From the NCBI RefSeq assembly GCF_028640845.1, contig NC_080541.1, forward strand, positions 175,636,502-175,700,501: a stretch of 64,000 nt of DNA. The letters run 5' to 3'. Position numbers and translations under genes: made by a program. Below, piece by piece: positions 38,460-50,645 of this stretch (its first letter is position 1; each line of letters begins with the position of its first letter). The notes below the pieces were generated by a model. It was not told the DNA's origin and searched no databases. It saw only the letters and a list, made by a program, of their open reading frames with translations. Source of the stretch: Ahaetulla prasina. Its lineage: Eukaryota > Chordata > Lepidosauria > Squamata > Colubridae.

Positions 38460-39870
38460 TGCCTGAGTTCACATAGTTTGCTCTACCAAAACGAAACAAA
38501 TCTTTGAGTATTTCAGAGACTCTAGCTTTAGTAGATTTTAGAATCAAGCAGCACTCAGAGTATTAAGAAATGATTTTTCAGTGTAGGATGGTGCCTAGTA
38601 GAGAGTCACTTCAATTTACTATGATGATGAGTAGTAAATGTACCAGCTTAGATAGCACAAGAAAATATGCAATATCTGTTTTCCAGATGTGGCCAGATTG
38701 GATGTTTCTGAAAAACTGAAGCATGTTCTGAAGCATGGTATGAAGACAATAGGCTCTGCTGCTTTGGGACTCAGCAAATTAATTTTATCTATATGCTGAT
38801 GTAATCTCACTTATCAGAAACCAAAATAAAAACACATCACTAGTACAAGAATAGGAAGAAGATAAAAGATGGCAACTCCTCAAATCAGAAAAAGTCTCTC
38901 CAAGGAGGCTCAGTCTTTAGGAATTTGTAGAAACCCAACGAAGAGAAAACCTGCCTGATCTTCACACGGAAGCATAATTTTTTTATGCCTAGGTGGTGTT
39001 GTTTTGGCTCCAAAGGAACTACACTATTTCTTCATTATTAGAAATAGATGGAATTATATGCTGCAGTTACAGGATTTTAGAATTATTCAGTATTCCATCT
39101 GCCTCTCCAAATGTTTCAGAGGAAACAAGAACTTGGAATGCAAAGGAAAGGGGCTTTTTTATTGATTCGTTTTAGAGTTACACTGTGGTAAGATGGGTGG
39201 TCAATAAATGTAATAATAAAAAAATATATGTTTTCCTGCCCTACAGATTTTTTTCATCAGGCAGGGTTATTTTTATACTTGCACCTGGAATAAAATGTCC
39301 ACATGACAATGTTCTGCTAGACAAACTGCCTTTTCTGAAACATTTATAACAGGTGCCTCCTTTGCTTCATAGTGAGGATGGTTAACATATCTTAGCATTT
39401 TTCTTCATATATTGGAAAATATTAGGAAGTAGTTGCTGCCCTCCTTCAAAGCTTTATTTTCTTACATACACTGCCTGGTGCTGCACAGTATTTCTTTCAC
39501 TTCTGTGTGTGATAAGTCTGGGAGAAAAAACAAGTACAGCTGGGAGGCAGGCAGTGGTAAGTACAAAGCCTAATCCTATGAATATCTCTAGGGACACGCC
39601 TGTAGTTGGCTCTTCCCCAGTTATTTCCTTTCTCCCAACCCCTTCTGGGTGGAGAGATCTGGAATGAAAATTAACCTACACCAGGGGTCACTGCAGAGTT
39701 GGGAGGTTAGACCCATCAGAGCAAACATCAGGAGAGTCCCAGGTTTCTCAGTGGACGGAGCAGAACAACAGCAAGATTCACCAGAGAAAAGGTAGCGTAT
39801 GACCTTGTTTGGAATTCTATATATGGTATTTAATTTCTGCAGATGATTAAGGATTTTCGATTGGTTCACT
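38460..39870. other. Intergenic, no gene seen
   Basis: AT-rich, unique-looking sequence between HPDL and SELENOP2. No exon or clear mobile element could be supported. Confidence 0.5.
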
Positions 39871-40130
39871 AAGAAAGATTACCACTATGAATATGATTGC
39901 AGAAAATATGACTTCAGTAACAGAGTGGTCAATGCCTGGAATGTACTACCTGACTGTGGTTTCTTCCCTAAATCCCCAGAACTTTAACCTTAGTTTGTCT
40001 ACTGTTGACCTCACTCCCTTCCTAAGAGATCTGCATAAGCGTATTCAAATTATGTTTATACTTTTACCTGATCTTATATATGCTTGACAAATAAATAAAT
40101 AAATATAAATAAAATATAAATAAATGAATA
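39870..40130 (+). mobile_element. LINE 3' fragment
   Basis: Translation in one frame reads DFSNRVVNAWNVLPD, a phrase typical of the ORF2 C-terminus of non-LTR elements. It ends in a TAAA/ATAA simple repeat. Confidence 0.55.
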
Positions 40131-41246
40131 ATGGGGTAGGTAGGAGAACGTAAATTAAGAAGTAAAAAAGTACAATTGTGTCCTAGTCAACATCTTGACT
40201 TGCTCCTGAAGGGCACAACTTTGATACCACATCACTTTCCATTAAACTATCTACAGAGATTCTCAATCATCCAGGTTATGGTTGCCCCAAAGATGCTTTT
40301 CAAAAGGCAACTGGGCTTTGTTAGTTTTTTGGCTTCATGGATGAGAAGCAAAACGTTTTCAAGAGGAAGAACACCCTCCCCCACAAAAAAAAGTCCAGTT
40401 GCTTTTTGTAAAGCACCTTTGGGATTTCCATCAGATGACCTCAATGGTTAAGAGTGTAACAGGTTTTGAATCCTCAGCAGGAAAACATAATAGGTTTTTT
40501 CATACGTATTTTCTGAGCGTTGCATCCTGCCCTCTCAAGATTATTTTCTTGAGTGCAGGAAGAGACAAAGAGCATGTTTGAAGGGATGAGGAATGTTAGA
40601 CCAATAGTGGGTATTGCAGACAGGTTGTAGAGCGTCAGGTAGGTGGGGAAAGGAAAACACTGTAAATGGTTACTGGGCATGTCAACATTGCTGTTTGTAA
40701 TAGAGCTACAGATAATGCTCCAGACATTATGTCTGGCTGATAGTAGTAGAAGACTTTTGGCAAAGAAAATTGTTTAATTTGTCCAAAGTAAGAGATTAAC
40801 TCTGGTTCAGCTAAAGAATTTTATCTTCCTACATTGTCTCTTTTCTAGGAACAGAGGCAATCTAAATAAATATTGGGCTTTTTATTTGCACTCTTTGATT
40901 GCGTTTCTGTTATTTGTGATGTATCCTATTTTTTTTTTCATGAAATCAGGACTTTTATTAAGCTAAACATGTGAGACCCAAGTCTATTGCTTAAAGCCCC
41001 AGAGTTATTTCCTAGAATTCTGAACATCGGTTTCACTCAATAGAAATGTAACTTCTAAACTTAACAGATAAAAGGGACAAAGGAAGGAGCTCAGTTTTGA
41101 TTAAAGGATACAAATGAAAATGATAAAATATTTGAGAAGTGCAGCACTGCTTTTTGGTAGACCAAAATTTTGCTTGTCAGCATGTTAATGGGAAATGAAT
41201 GAAAAAAGCTTCAGAGAAGGCTTTTTCTGATCTTATCAGCTACATC

Positions 41247-41645
41247 CACCGGTGAAATGTAAAATTTGTTACTACCGGTTCTGTGGGTATGGCTTGGTGG
41301 GGGGGATAATGAGACTAGGTGGGCATGGCCAACTTTTAAAAAAAAAATTTTTAAAGCATTTTTTCTACAACCTTTTCAGCTGAAGAGGTTTTAAAAGCCT
41401 CTGACGATCCCAGCTAAGCCGCATGATCATCAGAGGCTTTTTTTTTACTTTTAAAAGCATTTTTTCAGCCGAAGAAAAAATGCTTTTAAAAGTTAAAAAA
41501 AAACAACCTCTGATGATCACGTGGCTCAGCTAAGCGGGGGGTGGGGGGGAGGGATTTTTGCAAAAATCCCGGTTCTCCGAACCACCCATTGCCATTGCTA
41601 CCAGATTGGGCGATCCGGTCCGAACTGGGAGCATTTCACCCCTGG
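41247..41645 (+). mobile_element. Relative of the 35642 repeat with an internal hairpin
   Basis: It starts near 'ccggtgaaatg' and ends 'gcatttcacccctgg'. A foldback at about 41395-41535 pairs 'tacttttaaaagcatt' with 'aatgcttttaaaagtta', and the outer arms contain 'cctctgatgatca'-type repeats. Confidence 0.55.
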
Positions 41646-42272
41646 CTACATCTAACCACCATTTTCTTTCACTTCCACTCCTCAACCCATGTAATTTTCC
41701 TCCATATTTTTTCAAACCTCTTTTTTTTTTTGGTATGACCAATTGAGTTCATTTCTCACCTTTATATTCCCATTCTTTTAGTACTCCTCTCCCTCTCTCT
41801 TTCCCTTTCTCCCGTAAGTATAGAAGGTGTAGTAAATATAATGGTATAACTCGGATATAGTTACATGTCATCTTCTTTTGTTTTATCGCATATCTTTAAT
41901 TTCTTTTCCATACTATTTCTTATTTCTTTTCTGCACTGTGCCCAAAAGGAAACATCACGATGAGTTGATACAGATGTTCTAGGGATTTGCAAAACATTCA
42001 GTGCATCAATGGTTTCATGCACAGAGCAGCTGGCTTGAAGTAACTCTGAAGTGATAAAAGCTATAGTAGATGAGATAGAAGGCCTGTTGGAATCTTTCTC
42101 TCAAACACCCAGGTTGCAACCATCAATATAATACTAAAGTCACAACTCCACTGCATAATGGGATAGCATTGCTTATTTTCTGTGATGCAAAGTAGACAAT
42201 GGAAAGTGATTTTTCTGGAAAAGATCCTTAAATCTGCTGTCTTTTCTTATAGGCTAAGGGGAAGTAGTCGGG

Positions 42273-45200
42273 ATGGGCTTCTTGCCCCCGACCACAAAAG
42301 CCTTGCTGCTGGGACTGGTGATTGCTGCTACAGTAGCAGAAGGGGTTGTGGTTGAGAACCAAACCAGAATATGCCAACCGGCCCCACTTTGGAAGGTAAA
42401 TGGCATAGATCCAATGGTTGGAATGGAGGGCCAGGTGACAGTGGTGGTCCTTTTGAAGGCCAGCTGACAGTTCTGTCTCACGCAAGCAGCCAGGTGAGTT
42501 CTGCCCATAGAGCAGGTTGTTTGCTTCAAGAGTTATAAAAAGTGCCTAAACAGAAACCACATCTCGGGCAATAAGGTTTCTGCAGAAAATACTGAACTGA
42601 ACTCAGCATTAATTAAACTGTTGAAAAGACTGATTCTTCATCAATTCCTGTTCAGTGAAATATAAAATCATCCCATGGTTGTAATATGCAAGATGTGATA
42701 TACAAAGAAGAATGGCCATAGTTTAATTCATGAATTTCAATACTGCATAATGTGCATTCAGATATCTCTAAAAACTTTCAGCTGTAATAACAGGCCATTT
42801 AATGAGAAATAAAATGAAGTGGTGTCTCTTGCTCTAGAGATTTTATTCCAAATTATAAAAGCATCCTTCCTAATTTATCCCTCCTAATGCCTCAAGGGAT
42901 TAGGTGGCTCAGTGGCTAAAATGCTGAGCTTGTCGATCGAAAAGTCAGCAGTTCAGCAGTTCAAATTCCCAATACCATGTAATGGGGTGAGCTCCCGTTA
43001 CTTGTCCCAGCTTCTGTCAACCTAGCCATTCGAAAGCACATAAAAAATGCAAGTAGAAAAATAGGGACCATCTTTGGTGGGAAGATAACACCGTTCCCTG
43101 CGCTTTTGGCATTTAATCATGCTGACTACATGACAACGGAGATGCCTCCGGACAGCGCTGGCTTTTTGGCTTTAAAACGGAGATGAGCACTGCCCCCTAG
43201 AGTCAGGAACAACTAGCACATACGTTCAAGGAGAACCTTTACTTTTACCTTTACCTTTTAATGCCTCAAGATGTCTTGGATATCAACAGTCATAATTCGT
43301 AACCAACGATGAGATTTGGAGTCCAACACACCTGAATTTCCACTATTAGTGATGGTGGGGAGGCTGGGAATTACATCTGTGCATGTCATTTCCTAAATGT
43401 TATTTATTGCTCTTTTTACAACCAGCCTTGGCAGCTTGCGAGAGAAATTGTCTGGCGATGGCATGGCCAATGTCAGTTTCATGATTGTGAATGAAAAAAC
43501 CCCTTCCTCCAGGGCAATGTATTGGGAGCTCAAAAGACATGCTCCCAAAGGCATTCCAGTTTACCAGCAACAAATCCTGGAACCTGATGTCTGGCAAATT
43601 CTACAGGGCAACAAGGATGACTTTCTGATATATGACAGGTTGGTGGTACTTGATACAGGGAAGAAGCCATTCAAGTGGATATGCATATACAACATGATTA
43701 TAACACTCTTGGATTCTGTTGTGGCCTGCCAGCGGCCAGGAGAGCTGGCAGCAGATTTGGATAGTGAGGAGGTTGGGAAGGAAAATTGGCCAGTTCTGGA
43801 GTCCAGGGAAAGCTCTGATGAGGGCTCTGTGTCGGAGGCACAGCGGGGGCCAGCGGGGGATGCCAGTTATCAGCTACCTTCAGAGTCAGACATCAGTGAG
43901 GCAGATGAATAGCTGGAGTCTGTCCCCAGTGTGTGCATGCACAGAGCTGCCAGACGAAGGGAACAACTAAAGAACAAGGGTTGACTTGGGAGTAAGGCCA
44001 CAGGTGGACAATGAATGGCCCCTCCCAGAAGGAATAAAAGAGGAGCGAAAGGGGAGTGGAGTTTGCAGGAGACAATTAATTTGCCTAATTGGTTTGTGAC
44101 TCTCCGAGACTCTTTGCCAAGTTTTGAAGATATCGGCCTGGCAGCTCTCCAAGCCAGATAAGGTCTGTGACTGTAAATTCTCCCGTGAAAGACTTTGCTG
44201 AAGGTGAATGAGAGGAATTTGCTGTTTGTTTAATAAAAGGGGTTTTGTCAGGACCAGGATTCTGCTTCGTGCTTTTTGGGGAAGCCTAGGTCAGAACAGA
44301 TTCTGTCAAGCCCAGGAGATTCAGGCAGTTTAAATGAATATAAAGATTTATTGCAAGCTTAAGCTCTCAACAAGAGTCTGACCAACTAACAGACAAGGGA
44401 AATGCAGAGATAAAAAGGCATTCAAAAGGTGGGCTGGACTTAGATTTCTTGCAGGCATGCAGAGACTCAAGACATGATGTGTTTGGCCCCTCCCTTGGGC
44501 TCATCCTGGTCATCTTCTACATATTCTACAGTGGGGGCTGAAAGGAACTGACTAGTCTAAAACTTAAAAGCAAAACAACTGTCTATAGCAGGGGTCGGCA
44601 ACCTTAAACACTCAAAGAGCCACAAAGGTCCTAACTGGAAGCCCCCCATTCAGTTCTGGAGCTGATCAGAAGTCCGGTTCCCCCACCATAGAGACTCCAC
44701 TTAGCGTGGCATCCTTTTTCCTCTACCTGTCCTAACTGAAAGTCCTATCAATTGTGGAGCTGACTGGAAAACCTATCCCTTGCCATACAGTCTCTTCCTG
44801 GTGCGCCGTGATCCCCCCCAACCAGAAGGTCCTCTCAAAATTATGGTGCCGACCGGTGACAAGGAGCTGTAGCAGAGGATGAAAGAGCCACACATGCGGC
44901 TCCAGAGCCACGGGTTGCTGACCCCTGGTCTATAGAGCACATACAGTAGAGGGAAGAAAGCAAGAGGCATGTTCCTTGACTTTGGAGAGGGACCGTTTCT
45001 TCTCATTTTGTCATTGATAAAAATGTAAGCTCAGCCAAATTATATTCTGGTCATGCATGGATGGATCCTCAAGTGTCCCGAAACAAACTTCTTGCACTTT
45101 TTTTCCATGGCATCTGGACTCTGCAGGTGCAGGAAGCTCACTTTCCACATCCAGTTGCCATACAGTTTTCTGCACTTACCATATGTTGAGGCAGCTGTGC

Positions 45201-47373
45201 GCTACACATCCCGCAAAGACTATTGTGGCAATTGTTCCTGGTATTATCTGAACAGCAGCCAGGAGGTAAGAACTGAAGTCTTCTCTCTCTCTCTCTGCAG
45301 CTCTCCCATTTAAGCAGGACATTTTATACTTGCTCAGCTTTTCTTTTCTTTTTTTTATACTTAAGAATTCTCCAAGTTTTCTGATTGCACATTTTATTTA
45401 TTTATTTATTTATTTATTTTATTTGATTTTTATACCGCCCTTCTCCCGAAGGACTCAGGGCGGTGTACAGGCAACAATAAAATACAAACACCCCAATATA
45501 CAATTTAAAATACGAGTTAAAAAACTTATTATAATTAGCCTAGAACTTTAAAATTTATAAAACCAAACCCCATTTAAAATTAGTAGAAAATTTAAAATCG
45601 ATAAAATTTATAATTTAAATTTAAATTTAAATTTAAATTTAAGTCAGCGGCCTAATAATAAAAGGTATGTCTTCAGTTCGCGGAAAGTCCGAAGGTCAGG
45701 TATTTGGCGAAGCCTGGGGAAGCTCGTTCCAAAGTGTGGGAGCCCCCACAGAGAAGGCCCTTCCTCTGGGGGCCGCCAGCCGACATTGTTTGGCGGACGG
45801 CACCCTGAGAAGTCCCTCTCTGTGAGAGCGTACGGGTCGGTGGGAGGCATATGGTAACAGCAGGCGATCCCGTAAGTACCCAGGCCCTAAGCCATGGAGC
45901 GCTTTAAAGGTCGTAACAAAGTGCACTCGGAAGGCCACAGGTAGCCAGTGCAGTCTGCGCAGGAGCGGTGTTACGTGGGAGCTACGCGAAGCTCCCTCTA
46001 TCACCCGCGCAGCTGCATTCTGGACTAACTGAAGCCTCCGAGTGCACTCATTTTATACAAGCCTCATTTTATACAATGAGGATGAAAGAAATACAGTAAA
46101 AGGGAAGGCATGTTTCATATTTTGCAGTATACGAGAACAAGCAAAACTGGAAAATTTCAACTGTATCTTTAAGTGTAATATGAGGAACGGAGCTGAAGGA
46201 TCTGAAAGAATAATTTTAGAGCCAGCGACATAGAAAGGGCCCAGATTTAATTATTTACATCCAGGTCTCTTTGTGTTACATATTGGCTGAATCCACACAT
46301 TGTGTTAAGCTATACTTTGGTTAACCATGACTGCTGAAAAAAAAAAAAAGCAGTTGACTTGATTTGCACATCATGCTATATCAATACCCACTGTATTATA
46401 AGTAGGAGTAGGAGTAGGAGTTATAAATCAGGTTGAAGAGCATGTAATGATGGTCAAGGCTAAAGGACATGCCAACCTGCAGGTTATCTCTCTGCACACC
46501 TGGTCTTTATTTGTCTATCTAACATAGGAAGTAAACATAACAAAACAAAAATGCTTTGGGAAGAGAGAAATCTATTAAGTAGTAGATATTTGTATTAAAA
46601 TACAAATGATCTTGCACTCATTGTCCTTCCTTCCTGTGACATGTATTGTGGAACTTTACTTGTATCTTCTGCCATAATGACCGAGTTCAATTGTGCCAAA
46701 TCAAAATGTGGTTTCATTGTATCTTAGCTTGTTAGGCAAATCCAGCCAACTAGGTCATAGTCTACGAAGCAGAGATAAAACAGTTGAGCAAATTGTTTAA
46801 ATCCATTATGTGTAAAATCCATAGTCTTATCACCTAGGTATAAGATTCTTACTTTTTAAAACCACTTTCTTAAAATGAGAATTTTAAATTTAAATTTAAA
46901 ATGAGAATTGCCTTGAGCGAGTCACCAGAATAATAATTTATATTTGCTAGCTAGATTACTGATAACGTATTCTGCAAAACTAATTCACTTTGGCAGTTAG
47001 TATATTTGTTCATACTAAATGTAAACATACAGCAAGTAGATCCCTTCATTATAATATACACTATGTCATTTTCTTTCACCCTTAAACTGTGCCATCTTGC
47101 TTCATCTTAAGTGCATCTCATAATATATCAGAACTTATTGCTATTTCACAGGTGAATAACACAGCAAGTACTCAGATGACAACTGAGGCTCCAGGAGACA
47201 AAGTGAAGAGCCTGGAAGTTTTGAAAAGTCAGCCTGAAAAGAAAAATCAAGAAGCGCCTAACTTCAAACACCTAGTCCAGAGCCATTCCCATCACGGGGG
47301 AATTAACACAGCCCAACCATCCCTCCATTCTCAAAACCATTCAGTTAACCACCACAAAAGTGAATCTCACTAA
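42273..47373 (+). CDS. SELENOP2: SELENOP2-like selenoprotein (selenoprotein P2/Pb), four coding exons, in-frame TGA = Sec
   Basis: A secreted thioredoxin-fold selenoprotein of the selenoprotein P family. Exons 42273-42493, 43426-43638, 45127-45265, 47152-47373 join in phase (2, 2, 0) to 795 nt, 264 aa plus stop. A signal peptide is visible (LLLGLVIAATVAEG). Residues 55-68 read GQVTVVVLLKAS-U-QFC: the TGA at 42465-42467 occupies the Sec of the UxxC redox motif, in the position found in selenoprotein P. Then follow LREKL, VSFMIVNEK, IPVYQQQ, DVWQILQG, KDDFLIYDR, CRKLTFHIQLPYSFLHLPYVEAA and CGNC. The tail (about 195-264) is Lys/Gln/His-rich, with seven His pairs or singles near the end, and has no further Sec. 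That is the architecture of the short, single-Sec P2 form, which placental mammals lack. Several N-glycosylation sequons (NQT, NVS, NCS, NSS) are present. A SECIS hairpin lies about 640 nt past the stop. The 20-nt leader follows an AG acceptor, so a non-coding first exon is expected upstream. Confidence 0.93.
42465..42467 (+). other. In-frame TGA selenocysteine codon (Sec65)
   Basis: The TGA is followed by CAG TTC TGT, giving UQFC. The frame stays open past it to the exon-1 donor, and the downstream exons continue the selenoprotein P homology. It is therefore read as Sec and not as a stop. Confidence 0.92.
42897..43258 (+). mobile_element. tRNA-derived SINE with 12-bp target duplication
   Basis: Box A 'tggctcagtggcta' and box B 'agttcaaattcc' are followed by a body ending 'gccccctagagtcagg' and a CTTTTAC repeat tail. 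The direct repeat taatgcctcaag flanks it (42885-42896 and 43259-43270). It lies in intron 1 of SELENOP2. Confidence 0.85.
43717..44298 (+). mobile_element. Solo LTR of a retroelement with 5-bp target duplication
   Basis: The 582-bp unit starts TGTTGTGG and ends GAACA (TG...CA) and is flanked by direct gattc at 43712-43716 and 44299-44303. A TATA-like aataaaag near 44033 and an AATAAA near 44232 fit an LTR. No internal genes or second LTR are present, so it is a solo copy left by recombination. Whether it is ERV or Gypsy type cannot be told. It lies in intron 2 of SELENOP2. Confidence 0.82.
44589..44927 (+). mobile_element. hAT-type short element with 8-bp target duplication
   Basis: The ends caggggtcggcaacc and gttgctgacccctg are inverted, and direct gtctatag flanks it (44581-44588 and 44928-44935). 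It lies in intron 2 of SELENOP2. Confidence 0.85.
45390..46050 (-). mobile_element. L2 LINE 3' fragment, antisense
   Basis: The minus strand encodes [59 protein letters not shown], the C-terminus of an L2-type ORF2. It ends in the 'ccgcccttctcccgaagg' complement tail and a TTTA run. It lies in intron 3 of SELENOP2. Confidence 0.85.
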
Positions 47374-48271
47374 ATGGCTACAGTATGGAAATAAGCTCTC
47401 AACTATTAGGAACTCCAAAACATTACACTAAAAAAAAATTAAGCGAGCAATATAAAAAATAGCTAAGGAGTAAATTTACACATCTCAGGAAGGAATGGTT
47501 CCATGTTTGCTCACAGTAAGAGTATACCAAATTATTTCCAGAGGGACAAACATCATATTAATCTATAATAGGTTTTGTTTCATTGTGGTGTAACCAATAA
47601 TTAACCTGAACGCAAGTGATTTAATGGAAGGGCCGAGCCCATAAGTTGAACAGTTAGACGTTTCAGACATTGTCTCTCAGAAGGCTATTTTGTGGAAGCG
47701 CAGATTGGTATTTCTCACTGCCACACCTATCTTCTAGGACATGTTTCTCAACCTCAGCAGCTTTAAGATATGTGGACTTGAGCTTCCAGAATTTCCAAGA
47801 TAGCACTGGCTGCAATTGGAAGTCCTTGTGATGTTACCTAGTTTGGTAATGAAACATCCGTAAAAAAACCTCAAAGCGCAGAGAGTACCAAGGACACCAC
47901 AGTTCAATCCTGAGCTACAAATATTCTCTTCTATCGATTATCTAATGTCTACGTCTGTATGCACTTAGTCTTCTGCTGGGAAATCAGTTTTGATTCCCCA
48001 CCTTTACATTTCCTACTTTTCTGCACTCAATGAAGTATGCAGTGTAACCTAAATATTGCAGTCACTGCAGCCTGAAACTGTTCAGAAAAGTAGTTAGCTA
48101 AAATGGAAAGATGGGATGAGGATCAGAATTAGGATTTGAGGAAGGGTGACAGACTAAGTGAGGGCAATGGAAATAAATTTGGCAAATTAACATCCATGGA
48201 CCTGGATGGCTAATTTGAGGATTGTGATTTATGTGGTGTTCCTAGATTCTTGCCAGAATCAAGAGAATAAA
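47374..48271 (+). other. SELENOP2 3' UTR
   Basis: This runs from the TAA to a candidate poly(A) signal AATAAA at 48266-48271. It contains the SECIS hairpin and, at about 47740-47815, a hAT-like remnant (gtttctcaacctcagcagc). The length is fairly typical for a selenoprotein P 3' UTR. Confidence 0.6.
48015..48091 (+). promoter_or_regulatory. SECIS element of SELENOP2
   Basis: Helix I pairs ACTTTTCTG (48015-48023) perfectly with CAGAAAAGT (48083-48091). After a small internal loop comes the quartet ATGA (48030-48033) opposite TGA (48073-48075). Twelve nt past ATGA stands the apical AA (48046-48047). Helix II pairs TGCAGTG (48038-48044) with CACTGCA (48063-48069). Spacing and invariant bases fit the SECIS consensus that recruits SBP2 for Sec insertion. 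It is on the same strand as the gene, 642 nt past the stop. Confidence 0.87.
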
Positions 48272-48963
48272 ATGTAATTAACTGGGTTTACAGAAATGTT
48301 ACTTGCTTCTATATACATTGCACCGTACGTAGTCAGGAGGTTTGGAGTGAAGCTCAATTAAGAGACAGAGCATTATGAGATGAACTGATGAAGAAAGTTT
48401 ATTCTTGACATATTGGCAAAAGTAATGAAAATGGATACATCATGTACTGAGTAAAAAATAATACTGCATTCTGGTGGAAATAAACTATCCAAAATTGCAT
48501 TTGAAATCTTCATTTTCAATATCTTAATGGATCAGAAGCATTACAAATTAAAGCAAAGTCTTTTATTTAAAACACATGCACAAATAAATATGACCAAAAC
48601 AGTTTTTGCTTCGGGTACCAAATTGAAAAATTATTCCAGTCATGAGTTCCTATCGAAATCTTCTGATATTCTTCCAACTTTAGATCTTTATGTCTTGTTT
48701 GCCTTTCCAAAAAATTGCACAAAGACCCTGAATTATCTGAGTGTGGTTAACATGATTAGAAAATATTTGCAAAAGCTTAACCTTTAACTGACTTCTTTTC
48801 TCGATAACAGCAGTTCACTCAGAAGAAATTGCTGTTTCATTTTTAAAAAAACTATATCTGTCCCCTGGCTCCCTCAATAAGGTGACATGCATGTTTTTCC
48901 CATCTGGTTTATTTTCACAACAATCCTATGAGTTTGGCTATACTGACTGATTGCCTCAAGATT

Positions 48964-49220
48964 ACCCTGTTTCCCCTAAAATAAGACATCCCCTGATAAT
49001 AAGCCCAATTGGGCTTTTGAGCGCATATGCTAAAATAACCCCCCTAAAAAATAAGCCCTCCCCAAAATATTTAAACGCATGCGCAGCCAGTCCCCGCCAT
49101 TTCCTCTGCTTTCCACCAGGCACCCCAAAATAATAAGACTTCCCCGAAAATAAGGCCAAGTGCTTATTTCGGAGTTCAAAAAAATATAAGACAGGGTCTT
49201 ATTTTTGGGGAAACATAGTA
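48964..49220 (+). mobile_element. Short inverted-terminal-repeat element
   Basis: The ends ccctgtttcccctaaaataag and cttatttttggggaaacat are inverted. The interior repeats 'ataagcc' and 'ataagac'. No coding capacity. The family is not named here. Confidence 0.7.
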
Positions 49221-49547
49221 GTTGGTTTCATGACTGAATGGAATTTTGAACCAGAGTATTTCAGCTATTATCCAGCACTATCAACTGCATAGTCAAAGCA
49301 GCCAGGACCCCAGCTGCAAATGCATGACTGAAGCCCCACAGTTTTTAAAATTGTGCCAGAGATGCATGTTAAAACAAAAAAGCTGGAGCTTCAATAGTCT
49401 CAGCCACCTTCTTGCTGTTTTTGACTCCCCCCACCAATGATGTTACTGTCTGATAATGTTAAGTTAGTAACATAATTGTTAAGTGAATCTGGCTTTCCCA
49501 TTGTGAAAGTTATCAGTGCCTTATAGACTTTCAGGGCAGGGAAATAC

Positions 49548-49941
49548 CGGTAATCCTCAATTTACAACAGTTCATTTAGTGACCGTTCAAAGTTACACAG
49601 AGATAAGTGACTTATAACCGTTTTACACAGTTGCGACCTTTGCAGCATCCCCATGCATTTTGATCATGCAATCAAAATTCAGACGCTTAGCAACTGGTTC
49701 ATATTTATGACCGTTGCTGTGTCCCAAGGTCATGCAATCCCCTTTTGCAACCTTCTGACAAGCAAAGTCGATGGGGAAGCCAGATTCACTTAACAGTTAG
49801 GTTACTAACTTAACAACTGCAGTGATTCGTTTAACAAATGTGGCAGGAAAAGTGGTAAATTGGGGCAAAACTCACTTAACAAATTTCTCAGCCAAATACA
49901 TTTTGGGCCCAATTGTGATCGTAAGTCGAGGACTATCTGTA
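49548..49941 (+). mobile_element. TA-flanked repeat family, copy in duplicated block
   Basis: Starts 'ggtaatcctcaatttacaac' and ends 'gtaagtcgaggactatctg'. The 1.04-kb duplicated block begins inside this element at 49589. Confidence 0.65.
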
Positions 49942-50640
49942 CTGCCCAATGAGTCTGTTTAACATAATACAATATAATACATAATACAAGTAACATCTAG
50001 CTAGGCCTAGAGTGGCTAGAAGAAAATAACATCCTAGTGGAGGAAAAGAGAAGATTTCAACAGGCAGGGTTTCAGGGAGTTTGCTTTGTGTTCAGTTAAG
50101 GAATAATACTCTCCCATTTCGTTAAAAAATAGATAGGTAGACCTCAATTTACGACGAGTGGCTTAGCTTAATTTATCATGAACCTCCCCAGGAATATATA
50201 TGATCCAGTATCGAAGTTACAAGAGCCAGGATGCTCCCCCCTCCATGGTCACATGACCACATTTTGGGCACTCATCAATCAGCCCACATTTATGACTGTT
50301 TGCACCTTCCTACGATCATATAATTTCATTTTATGATATTTTTTCTGAAAACCAGGATTTACTTCTGATTTTTGGTAAAACCGGGCCATCGCAAATCATG
50401 GGTTTGTTTAGCAACTGCTTCAAAATCGATCACACAAAACTTTATAACTGTCACAACTTGAAACCATAATGGGCAGGATCCATTATGGTCCTAAATCAAG
50501 AACTATTTGTTCTCAGTTACCTATGTCAGCTCTTTTGGTTTTGTTGGTAGATCTCAGGCAATCTTAACTGGAAAAAAAAAACCAACAGAGCATCTGCAAT
50601 AAATAGATAGTTACTGACTCTATTTTATATATATATATAT
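49589..50640 (+). repeat. 1.04-kb direct repeat, copy 1
   Basis: It matches 51501-52536 almost base for base in the same orientation, with scattered substitutions and a net difference of about 16 nt where copy 1 has an extra aatac-rich segment. It contains two TA-flanked-type repeats and ends in a TA run. Confidence 0.92.
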
Positions 50641-50645
50641 ATATA

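Noticed and set aside
42465..42467. Premature stop making SELENOP2 a pseudogene.
   Set aside because: The TGA sits at the conserved Sec position, homology continues past it, exons are in phase and a SECIS is present.
43397..43912. 171-codon open frame as a gene or C-terminal extension.
   Set aside because: Only 43426-43638 is exon; it ends at a GT donor and the rest is intron plus solo LTR.
47842..47890. First SECIS candidate in the SELENOP2 3' region (GGTA...TACC around an ATGA).
   Set aside because: Helix II does not pair; the hairpin at 48015-48091 fits far better.
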